Below, in pieces: positions 20,997 through 30,528 of a stretch of 32,591 nt of DNA. Under the pieces are notes generated by a model that saw nothing but the letters and a program-made list of their open reading frames with translations, did no database searches and had not been told where the DNA came from. The first letter of the stretch is position 1, and every line of letters starts with the position of its first letter. The stretch is from Pleurotus djamor (lineage: Eukaryota > Basidiomycota > Agaricomycetes > Agaricales > Pleurotaceae), in assembly GCA_029747585.1 (NCBI GenBank), contig JAPEVF010000514.1, positions 1-32,591 of the forward strand. Reading direction: 5' to 3'. A program made the translations under genes and the position numbers.

Positions 20997-23900
20997 TCAT
21001 AAGGGGCTTATGTAAGTGGCCGTCAACGAGCCAAACAACCTATCTGCATGCCGTGCCATGCGCTCATAGGAAGCAACCTGTCGATGTGAATATGCGACCT
21101 CACCGACGTCGGGTGATCGAACCCGCCGGGCCCATTGGTCCCTCCGATTCCTCAAAAAAGTGACGAGCCACTTCATCTCATATTGAAGAAGTAATCTCTC
21201 CTCTGACCACCGTTTCTGCGAAGCTCTGGCACGCAAAAAGTGGACACGGTTGTCTGGAGACGGTGTGAAAATGGTGAACCCTCTGCCAAGGGAGTACTCA
21301 CATTCTTGGATCGACTCCGGCGCCGACGGGTCGACTTGACCAACAAACCAGAGCCAGGAGGTTGTGGGTCGAGTGGATCCAGTTGCATTCGGATCCAAGA
21401 CAGCTGTGCTGGCCTTCAAATGAGCTTCTTCGAGTACTCTGTAAGTGTCAAACACCTGAGGCTCGGCCCCGAGGTTCCGCAGGGCCACCCGACATTCCTG
21501 ATAAACATGTGCCAAGTACTTGAGATGGAATTGTATTTCAGAAATAGCCTTGCGTGTCAGCGCACGCTTTTTTGTTTTTCGCTCTCCTCGAAGGACATGG
21601 ACAAACTGAAATGATTGGTCCGCCACTAGGCCCCGTAGGTCCGACACGAGCTGAGCAGCTTGTTTCAATCGCAAGGAAAGCTCACGACTTTTGAGGGCTG
21701 GAGATGCACGTGTGACTCGGGAGGGAAGGGGCACGGTCGTGCCTATTGGCGGGGCCGTCGGGTCCGCTTCGCCTTGAGTTTGGAATATGTCTGAGAGTTC
21801 AGCACCATATTCATCACGCTTAGCCAGCCACAAGCGGAGCTGAGACTTAATCTGTGCTTCTATCGCCTCGAGCTGGTCCGACCTCGGCCCGCCAACCTGC
21901 CGACGCCTGTTGAACGCCAGCTGAATCCTGCAAGCATCAATTGAGGGAAACGTCACAGAAGGTCTCTGGTATAACACACATTTTTTCCTCAAGCTTAATT
22001 CCAGCTTCAAGCCAACTGTCCATCCCTGAAATAGGTTCTTCCGGCAGCTGCGGCCCCGGTATATGTTGGGTTGGGATTTGCGTGGCGTAGACATCCATGC
22101 GCTTGAGGTCGGTATGACGAGCCTTCTCCGCCGCTTCCACTTCAGCCGTCCATCGGGCAAGTAGGTCTGCGTGAATAGCTGCAATGTGTTTGTGCAAGGT
22201 ATCTTCAATCGCTTCAAGGCGGGCTAAGGTTTCTCGCCAACGAGCGCAAATACTTGCTGGCATGGAGCTCATTTTCTTGTGATTTGAGTCCAACATGTGG
22301 TCACCAAGTAGTTCGGCACGAGTAGCGGGAGTTGCGGTACGCATGCTTGTTGATATGCCATTGAGGTCAGACCACAATGACTCCAATATTTCACCCACCA
22401 CAACCCCGGTCTCCGGGATGTAGGATGAAGAGTAGCGGTATAGGCACTGATTTTGATGGCCGTGCACGTGGAATTGCCCCACGGCAAAGTCGACTGATAG
22501 TGTGGGGAGATGCGCTCGCATGCGGTCCCAGAAGTGGACAGAATACTGACAGGCAATGTCATAAAACATCAGGAGAGGCTGATCCGCATTGAAGTTTCCG
22601 TTTTGAAACGCTTGAAGCACGGTCCAATCAACATTCTTTTGTTGTTCCCCACGATAAAGGTCCGCTGCGGCCCCGGGTACAAAGGCTCCATGTCTCGGAC
22701 AGGCGATCGCGACAATTCCTGTGATATCACAAACCTTCGATTGAACATTTGAATTCTCCACTGCATAAAAGCGACTCTCGCAGCTTTCATTCTGAGAGCA
22801 AGCGGTCAGAGCGGGGCCGCCAGAGTCCCGATGCACTTACTGTTTTCTTCTCAATTGCCTTCTCGAGCCATCTTTTGTAGTCCTCTCTCTTGGCAAACAT
22901 CGCTGTGCCTTCACCCAGCCACTCATCTCCGTCTCCATCGACTCGACGGAGATGATCGGCCTTGAAATTTCCATCTGCCATGATGGACCGTTTGTATACC
23001 CACTGATTTGGGTCCGTTTTCCATTCATCACCAACATTCAAGCCCACTTGGGGGCAGACCATGCAAAATGGTGCCGTTGCTGGCCGCCCGGCCCCGCAAT
23101 CTGCGCATTCTGCCATCGATTTTGTATCGTCCATGACCGACCATGCAGACCATTTTTGCTGTTTCAGCCATCTCCAGCAGCGAGCTAACCGTCGAAGCTG
23201 AGGATAGCAACTCGGGACACTGCTCGGGGCCGTCGGGCAGGTCCTACGTTGCAATATCTTGTGGTACTGATACACAGACACATTGGCCTCGATGCTTGCA
23301 ATCCGCACTTCATCAAGTAGCGAACAGGTGAAAAGTGTCGTGATACGCTTGTAGGTCGATGCCATGAATCCCAGTCGCAGAAGCGATTCCGCGTCCGATT
23401 GGGCCCGAGAACACGTCTGACAAGTTACCACAGCCAGATGATGGTGGCCATTCAAGTGGACTATTGTCACAACTGGAAGTCCCAGTGACGATACCTTCCC
23501 AGTGCCAGGCCCATATGCGTAAATGTACCCGCCGGGACCGCGTGGTCCCATTGACTCGGGCCCGTTGTCGCCCGGAGTTTCGCCTGCCATCATGCTCTCC
23601 TCTTCCTCCTCTTCCTCCTCCTCGTCCTCCGCTCCTTCTTCATCCTCGGCCTCATCGGCGGCATCGTCCGCACTTGGGAATGATTCCCACTCTCCATTGT
23701 CCCCATCAATCTCATCGTCAAGACCTGTGTCGTCTACACCACCTTGCATTTCTACATCATCCGCATCAACTCCCACCCTTTTCCCTTCTTTCCAAGTCTG
23801 CCCCTTTCTCTCAAAATCATCTACCTTCTCCTCATTGGCCTCTATCTGCATCTTCATTTCAAGGAGATGGCCGCAAAGCTGGCCATGCTCATGGGGTGCA

Positions 23901-24557
23901 AGCAGGTGAACACCAACCTCAGCCAGGTTAGCCTCACGGAAGTAGCTCCCTGTCCACTTTTTAACCCGATGTAATGGATTGCTCCAATGACGGTCTCTGA
24001 GACATCGTCTGCAGTAAAGGGTAGTCCCACAACACTCGGCACATCTCCACAATGCATGAGCTGCGCACCCACCACACTCGTACTTGGTGGATGGCAGTGC
24101 CTCTTCTACAATTGAATGATCAGTTCACCCAAGTATTCCCCAGATACGGGTTGGTACTTACTTTCAAAGATGGCCTTGATAAATTCCTCTTTGTGTTGTA
24201 CAAATTCACGGATGTACATTCCTTGAATTTGCGACTACCAGGATTATTGATAACTTGATCCTGCCCTACAGAGTTTTCACTCACCTTGGGGCTGGCAACG
24301 ATATGAACAGTTTGTAAATCACCTTCATGAGGTTGATCCTCTGGTTGGGCCATGTCATGGTGGTCGATATCCATGGCATTGATGGTTTCATCGTTGGGCA
24401 TTGGGTTGGAAGTGTGGTGATCATGTTTTGAGATGACAACCTCGTGTATTTTTCCATCNGGTGCCCGTTCTTCAACAACNACATTGNCGCGCAGNCGATC
24501 ATNCGGACCAATCTCAACGCGTTTGCGCCGTTGCGTGNTNCCTGTTNGCCGTCTCAT
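20997..24557 (-). CDS. KDZ transposase with CxC2 cysteine cluster (5 exons, about 1117 aa)
   Basis: Cut-and-paste transposase of the Kyakuja-Dileera-Zisupton superfamily. Exons 24557-24285, 24234-24162, 24105-22841, 22791-21980 and 21927-20997 sum to 3354 nt in one frame. Exon 3 opens with the CxC2 cluster: Y-E-C-G-G-C, W-R-C-A-E-C-C, L-Y-C-R-R-C and R-H. An acidic tract (Glu run near 23600-23650) follows, then the core. The RNase H-like catalytic residues appear present: Asp in C-D-I-T-G (22728-22726) before C-P-R-H-G-A-F-V-P, Asp in F-Y-D-I-A-C-Q (22560-22558), the H-V-H-G-H-Q motif near 22450-22476, and Glu in G-E-I-L-E-S-L-W-S-D-L-N near 22365-22395. The C-terminus has the family's long helical region (W-S-E-E-R-L-L-L-Q-Y-E-M-K-W). 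Ns affect only exon 1. It looks potentially active. Confidence 0.92.
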
Positions 24558-24788
24558 ATTNGTAGNAGGAGTTGAGGGTTGAGGAGGATGGTGCCTTGAA
24601 TATCCGATCGATCGATCGATCAGATGTCCATCAATTACACATTGCTTCCGAAAAAGTTTCCTTGANGTCTAAACCCAGAAATAAAGACCGCTCGCGTAAT
24701 ACCGAAAGTGCACGAGCAATTAACTCAGAACCCCGACGGTTGGAGCAACATGGTTGGGGGGTGTGTGGTTCAAACACCAACCACCGCG
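24558..24788. promoter_or_regulatory. Divergent promoter of the transposase and the plus-strand partner
   Basis: A 231-bp gap separates the two oppositely directed start codons, so both genes must be controlled from here. It contains a (GATC)4 tract at 24606-24621, which is self-complementary. No TATA box is obvious. Several Ns lie at the left edge. Confidence 0.5.
24606..24621. repeat. (GATC)4 self-complementary microsatellite
   Basis: Four perfect GATC units, palindromic as a whole, in the middle of the divergent promoter. It could be a simple repeat or a protein-binding palindrome. Confidence 0.8.
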
Positions 24789-26781
24789 ATGGCCTCCCCC
24801 CAGCCCATCCTTCTCAATAATTTCGCTCGTCGCAAGCCTCCCAAAGTCCGACCTGAATCCAAGTATACACCCGAAGAGAGAGAGGTCCTTGACCAGCACA
24901 AGCTGGGGTACTTGGCATGCCCAACAAAGGAAGCACGAAGGGCNTTNTTTCTTACCTCAATTAGCCCAGATATGCAACAGTGCTGGGTGACACAGAACAA
25001 GCTAGTAGAGGGAGATGCAGANAATCTGGTGAACATGTCAAANGTATGTNGATNCTTTCACAGACTCAANNNTTTNCCTGAATNGTTGCCGTAGGAACTT
25101 CTNGCATACATCCGGAATAACTGGCGACTGAGGAAGCAGGAGTTTACAACCACTGGGGAGCTGGTANTTTCNCGACGAACAGTTCTCATGGGTAGTGAGA
25201 TCTATNGGCCGCTGGTAAATGCNAAGTTCGACGAACTGCGGGCNGCNGCGGGTCCGACNACTTCNGCCAAAGCTAATATAGGACTCTACTCGAANGCCAT
25301 TAAGCAGGTATGGGANGAAATGGNGGACGNACAGAGGAAGAATGTCAAGGAGATCATGGAAAAAATGAAGGTTGACGGCCGCTCGGAGGCGGATCGGCGC
25401 GCGTAGGTGGATGTTTTTGCAGTACCAAATNANTTGAAATGNNTTGGCTCNAGTCATGCACCCGTGAAGCTTATAAGAAAGGTTGAAGCNAACGCGAAGG
25501 CAGTGTTCTTGGAATTTGGCGGCCTTCAGCTGAGTTTCACNGGCTACATCAATGCCGATGGGTCTCTTGTACTCGCAATGTGAGTCAACAAATATCTCAA
25601 AATGTGGTGGCNAAGCTGAGGAGAGAAGTGACAANGCAGCAAATCGTGTCTCCGGCCAAATGGACTTTCCGAACTTCTCCGAACGCTACCCACAAACATA
25701 TAAGGCTCTTGTTAGAGACTACAGTGANTACCTNNCGNATCTCAATGCACTCCGGTTCCCAGAAATGGGACATGTNNTACCGAAGGAGCCGAAATTCAAG
25801 AAATATTGCATTTTAGCGGCCGGAATGGATCCGCGGCTCCCCGAAAATGACCTCGAGTCCTGGTCGAGCAAACCAGAAATGGATGCTTTGCTCACTCACT
25901 TCCTCAATGAGCACTACTGTGAGCCCTTTGTGCAACTNGCNACACTGACTCTCATCGTTATCAGGGAAAGCCTCTGGCGGCATACACCAACATACACCCT
26001 GGACNCGGCTNGGCAAATCCCCNGGCGAGCTGTGGCCNCCNGAGNTNATCCCNACNGACTTCAAAATTCANAGTCCACACAACATGACATTGGAAAACGT
26101 GAAAGGACTCTTGCGCCTTCTGTATAACATGCAAGACTCAGCAAAACCCTTCCGNTACATCAAGTTNGTNCGGGGAGACAAGCTATTTGANGCAAGTTAT
26201 NACACCATCGCTATACCAAAGACAGTTGCAGATGAGTCACGGAGGAAGAAGGGAGGACGAGTCAACCCAGCAANGTCAACATCNGNTCNNGACGCGGCCC
26301 CGGCGGCNCCGATGCAGGCGNNGATGATGAACAGATTCTCCATTGTACAGGNGCCGTCTGGGGTGAGTNTCCAAGGGNCTACAGCNCTTCTCCCNANGAC
26401 GCTGAGATGGGATGGTGAGAATGTNTATGAACCNTGAGANNTACCCGNCGGTCCCGACGTCAATTCAGCATCAGATCAGCANGTNGTNCAANGAGGGGCC
26501 GCAATGGNTTTGAACGAGATTGATCCCTTAATCCTTGCTGAGTCNGAAGGATTGGGCGNAATCAACGGAGAACGGGCGAATTCGGNGCCGCNNCGTCACC
26601 GAGTAGGGNNTTATNACTAGCTTACACAACCCAGCTCTGATCACTGGATTCATCATTCTAGCCGCCTGTCACTCGTCAAACGGAGGATGAGCGACTTCTT
26701 GCAGAGGCTAGTCGTTTCCAAGTTGCAGAAGGGAGCCGCCGGGGCCGCAAGCAGAGTGCACGCGTGTTAGAATCCGGTTGA
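24789..26781 (+). CDS. KDZ-linked protein of unknown function, N-rich sequence
   Basis: Start taken at 24789 (M-A-S-P-Q-P-I-L-L-N-N); an upstream in-frame start at 24708 is possible. The first exon has Y-T-P-E-E-R-E-V-L and C-W-V-T-Q-N-K-L. An intron at 25044-25094 leads to E-L-x-A-Y-I-R-N-N-W. A later part reads W-x-E-M-x-D-x-Q-R-K-N-V-K-E-I with a D-G-R-S-E-A-D-R-R segment, and F-P-E-M-G-H and D-P-R-L-P-E-N-D-L farther on. The C-terminal exon from about 26660 has E-D-E-R-L-L-A-E-A-S-R and a basic tail ending at 26781. This resembles a long gene type I associate with large Agaricomycete transposons, but I cannot name a domain. More than forty Ns make the frame uncertain. Its stop lies 99 bp from the stop of the convergent Cys-cluster gene. 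Confidence 0.6.
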
Positions 26782-26880
26782 ATGATTGCCGTAGACAAGA
26801 TAAATCATCAATTACAAAGATANGGCCTACAATGCNGTGCTATATACATGTCTCTNNAGCTAAATGGCAAGAAAAGAGAC

Positions 26881-29695
26881 TTATGAGGGCTTGTTCCTCG
26901 AGCTGCGACGAACCTCTGATCCATCATCCTGGTGCTTGCGGGGAGGTGCTAGTTTCTTGGAAGTAGTAGCTCTCTTGGGAGGAGGCTGCTCCATGGAAAC
27001 CTTTTGCTTCTTGGTAGGAGCAGGAGCCGTTGGTGGTGGGTGTCTTGGAGTGCTTGGTGCGGAAGACAGAGGGGAGAGAGGCCGTTTTGCAGGCACCTGC
27101 GGANTTAACNATTGTGGTTGATNAACTTGTGGTGGTGGTGAGGGATTATTCGAGTCNGCAGGGACTTNAGATGAANCACCAGCGGGNCCGTCCGGGGCCG
27201 AGTCAGGTGCATTGGGCAAGGGAGTTTCATCGGTCGACTCGATCGGGGTTCCNCNTGATCATCTGTTGTAGCTGCGGGGAGATTGACTGGTTTCCCAGCA
27301 TCGACATGAGGGTCGGGACCGAGCGGAGCAGCGTCAGATTCAGTTGCAGAGGGACTCTGCACAGANNTNGNNNNCGGCGGGGCAGTNCTANGTGATGGGG
27401 GAGTAGTCTNNTGCTGGGGAATGGCGGTTGTGTCGTCTGGCGGCTCCGACTGGCCCGTCATGTCNTCAGTTTCTGGTCGAGGCTGTGGTGCGACTTGGAG
27501 AGACAAGTCCGGTTGGACAGGCTCAGGTGTGGATGTATCCTTCTCACCATCAGCGTCCATGGCAGTGTCTTCGGCGCCGGCGGGTAGAGGAAGGGGTGTC
27601 ACTGTCGTGACCAGTGGACCAGCGCTTGGGGGCATCTCAGATTCTGGCGTTGGTGCTTCAGGGATGCCAGCTGGAGGCTCGGAGCTGGAGTCCTCGGCGC
27701 CGCCAGTTCCCGCTGCGGGGGCTTGGTCTGCTTCGGGTCCATAGGCATCGTCCAAGGCATCTCGTATACTTTGAGCGCTACCCTCGCGGACTGGGTGGAT
27801 GACTGGGGAAGAAGGTTGGTCGTTGTCGGGGCGAGATGAATCCGCAATCACCGCTGCGGCAGCCTGGGGGTCAATGGTCTTCAGCGCCTCAAGACGCTCA
27901 GGGATGTGGAGCTCCATCCCGGCCGTTTCAAGTCCGGTCATGACAGCAACCATCGCTGACATCATCCAATTGATCTTCTTGTCCATCTGAACGAGACCGC
28001 CATTGGAGGCTAAGCCGCTCGTGGACTGCCCTGCGATCGAGGCCCCGGCGGGTCCGTTCTTGGGTGGGACAAAGCTACATTTGTGCTTGCCTCTACGACA
28101 AATGACACATGCCTTGCCATTCTTCATGGTAATCTCACAGAGAGACGAAGAGTTCAAGCACCTCGCACATGGCGACGGGGCAGGGATTCTCTTTCCCCAG
28201 TCAGGATCATCACGAACTCCTGATTGCGCACGTCTGCGCGGCCGCGAGCGCCCCCGAGAGGAGGACTTTCGTCGTCGTGGTTTGACCTCTTCCTCTTCGT
28301 CCTCGTCGTTGTCCTCAACTTCTGGCTCCCCTTCGTCGGGGTCGTCCTCTCCATCAGTTGGCTCTGGCTTGACAATGGCATCGTCGTGATAGCTCTCGTC
28401 GGATTCATTGTCCTGGATTTCTTTCGCAGCCTTCCTCATGTGCGGACTGAGTGGACGTTGGGCGGCACGAACTGGCCTTGCAGGCCGCGTTGGGCTTGGT
28501 ACTGTGGGATTCGGAGGGGCTACTGTCGGGGCCGGACGGGTCCGCATGACGGTGATCGTAGGCAGGTTCTGACCTTCCTCATCAGAATCTTCAACCATCT
28601 AGTACGACAGTTAGTCGAATACCATTAATATGCACCAAAAANGCACTAACCTCATTCGATTTGACCTGTTTGCCCTTGCGTCGACGAGAATCGGCAGGTG
28701 GTTGATCTTTGGGAGCTGGTAAATGCTTTGGCTAGACGAACTGAGTCAGAAAGGTAATCAAAATAGGTGCGAGACCGTTCACATACGACTGTCGGGGTCT
28801 TGATTGCCATTGGGCGCGTAGCCGCCGGAGCCGCAGCGGTCCTTGGCTTTGCCGCGGTCGCTGTCGGTTTGTCTTTCGCCGCAGGCCCCGGTTTCCCTCT
28901 CTCGTTGCTCTTGACTTGCTCAGGACGAGGGGAGGCTACCACCACCTTCTGAGTCTGCTGCGGTGCTTGGGGTACTTGTACTCTCGGTGGTGCCGTGATC
29001 GCACCTGACGGCGCCGGCGGAGCAACTCTTGAGCTACCAGATGCCTTCTGAGAGACATCAAGCACCTTCTGAGCGACTTTCTCATTCCCTCGTGCCGACT
29101 TTTTCACAATAGCGGGGAGACCGGCGGTTGTTTCAGTGGTTTGAGCAGTAGAACTGCCAGCAGCAAGAGGGAGGGGAAGTGGTTGCACACCTCGAACTTT
29201 GTAGAAGGGAGGTGGTGGAGCAATAGGCGGAGCAGCAGGAGCAGGAGGTGGAGCGGCGCTGGTCGTAGGAGCCGCCGGTCCCGCATGAGTCACAGTCGAC
29301 TGTCCAGGTGCGGCAGTAGCGGCGCCGCGTCGTCCTGGCGCTTCAAAGCCGTAGATGAGTGCTGCCGCATGAATCCAACGGTCGGCATCGTCTCCACGGC
29401 AGCAGTTCTCCACAGCCATCAAGAACGGTATCTCGTCGGTAATCTGATCAGAATTTGGGTGTTTCCTGACAGCTTGCAGAAGTTCAAGCTATATATAACA
29501 TTATGTCTTACTTAAATACCTTTATGAAGGTTTGGGGAATGATAAAGTACTCACAAGGTTTCGGTGATGCTTTTTAATATGATCCGCTCTCTTCGTGGAG
29601 ACCTCGATTTGTCGGATACCCCGTGCAAATGCCCGGACGTGCTTCCGCGCGGCCTCCAGGTCCATGCCAAGTATAACTTCTTCAATTGTTTTCAT
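26881..29695 (-). CDS. KDZ-linked Cys-cluster protein (putative zinc-binding DNA-binding protein)
   Basis: Start at 29695 (M-K-T-I-E-E-V-I-L-G-M-D). Exon 1 is mostly helical and charged and ends H-R-N-L at about 29554. After an intron it continues L-E-L-L-Q-A-V-R-K-H. A Pro/Ala/Thr-rich linker follows (29300-28790), then a short basic exon (28733-28650) and the main exon from 28598. That exon holds an acidic tract, an Arg/Ser-rich patch and the cluster C-x2-C-x6-C-x9-C-x2-C-x6-C at about 28170-28085. Fungal Zn2Cys6-like spacing suggests zinc and nucleic-acid binding, but it is not a standard Zn2Cys6 match. The C-terminal half is disordered. A frame change with Ns around 27250 links to the last piece, which ends R-R-S-S-R-N-K-P-S at 26881. 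Possible role: accessory DNA-binding factor for the element (inference). Confidence 0.65.
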
Positions 29696-29807
29696 GGGAT
29701 TATCGGACTATTGGGGGCGACGGAGTTTGAGAGGTGTGTGTCAGAACAAAAAGGTTGAAAACGCGCTGTGCCGTTCGTTCCCGAAATTTCCCACGCCTCT
29801 TGTGAAC

Positions 29808-30351
29808 ATGTCGTCCAAGTCCAACACATCCGGGCCCAACGAGCCCGTTCTGAAGGTGCGATTCTATCGATCTCTTTCAACTCTGCTCAACTACTACGTT
29901 TCAAATACAGATGCTACCCTACAGAGACGCTCAGATCAATCATATTGCCGGGAAAAGTGTCGACTTTCCGGCGGACCCGGTGCGTTCCCTCAAATCCTCA
30001 AATCACATATATCTGATACGCCGTAATCATTAGCCTCATAACGCTGCTGAAGTCAAACGGCTCCACGAACGTATCCTCGAAGTCAAGAAACGATGGGGCG
30101 TCTCCTACCGCGATGCCGCCTATCTGCTCTACCTTGCCTCGTCTGACACCGCATCGAAGAATCTGAAGCTACAGCTCACACTCAATAGCCATATAAGCCA
30201 GATCAACCAGGCCCTCGAACTTTATCGTGACGATCCCGCGCCCCCGACGCGGCCGACTACTCAGGAAAATACCCCGGTATTTCACCTACACCCACCTCCT
30301 CCCTTCGTACCTCTCACATTCTCTCTCTAGGCCTCTGGATCACGCTCCTAG
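29808..30351 (+). CDS. Small protein of unknown function (4 exons, 126 aa)
   Basis: Exons 29808-29855, 29911-29979, 30034-30276 and 30331-30351 give 381 nt with clean phase-0 GT-AG introns of 54-55 bp, which makes it a convincing gene despite its size. The protein begins M-S-S-K-S-N-T-S-G-P-N and has a central helical segment (R-L-H-E-R-I-L-E-V-K-K-R-W-G-V-S-Y-R-D-A-A) and a short Pro-rich tail. There is no signal peptide or membrane segment. It is divergent from the Cys-cluster gene, with 112 bp between starts, so the two may share a promoter. I do not recognise the family. It lies inside the 17-bp repeat boundary and may be cargo of the element. Confidence 0.7.
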
Positions 30352-30481
30352 AGCGATCCTTTTCTTTTTTCCGTGATTACCCACTTTGTACCTCCTCCCC
30401 ATTCCACGTATGATTCATCCACACTGTATGATGCCTAATCAGGCATGGGTCCCATTCCGTCCCCTCCCACTGTTACATACG

Positions 30482-30528
30482 TATACACTGTATGTACATT
30501 TCTCACGTATTGTACATTACAGTGTATA
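30482..30528. repeat. CACTG...CAGTG inverted repeat at the catalase breakpoint
   Basis: TATACACTGTATGTACA (30482-30498) and TGTACATTACAGTGTATA (30511-30528) are reverse complements apart from one inserted base, with a 12-nt loop. The outer parts read CACTG and CAGTG flanked by TATA, as in CACTA-type transposon ends. A further CACTGTATG lies at 30423. Catalase coding sequence starts immediately after. Confidence 0.75.
30507..30523 (+). repeat. 17-bp direct repeat, right copy
   Basis: GTATTGTACATTACAGT, identical to 17872-17888. It overlaps the right arm of the inverted repeat at 30482-30528. Confidence 0.85.

Larger units (their letters stand above)
17889..30506. mobile_element. KDZ-type DNA transposon with companion genes (putative boundaries)
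   Basis: A block of about 12.6 kb holding a KDZ (Kyakuja-Dileera-Zisupton) transposase and four other genes. It is set apart from its flanks by three things: the 17-bp direct repeat on both sides, the dispersed GC-rich motif confined largely to this interval, and the interruption of Plavaka coding sequence on the left and catalase coding sequence on the right. Large KDZ elements carrying extra genes are known in Agaricomycetes; this exact gene set is not one I can name. The ends are inferred and no convincing terminal inverted repeat was demonstrated. Confidence 0.55.

Noticed and set aside
24700..26781. TET/JBP dioxygenase, often linked to KDZ elements
   Set aside because: No H-x-D ... H ... 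R iron/2-oxoglutarate signature was found in any frame, allowing for Ns.
27421..28628. Several plus-strand open frames (60-134 aa) opposite the Cys-cluster gene
   Set aside because: Antisense of low-complexity Pro/Glu/Asp coding sequence; the minus strand has a coherent multi-exon gene.
17921..30490. Possible terminal inverted repeat: GTTACATCC-type sequence near 17930 and GTTACATACG near 30475
   Set aside because: Only a short partial match at unequal distance from the proposed ends; too weak to call a terminal repeat.
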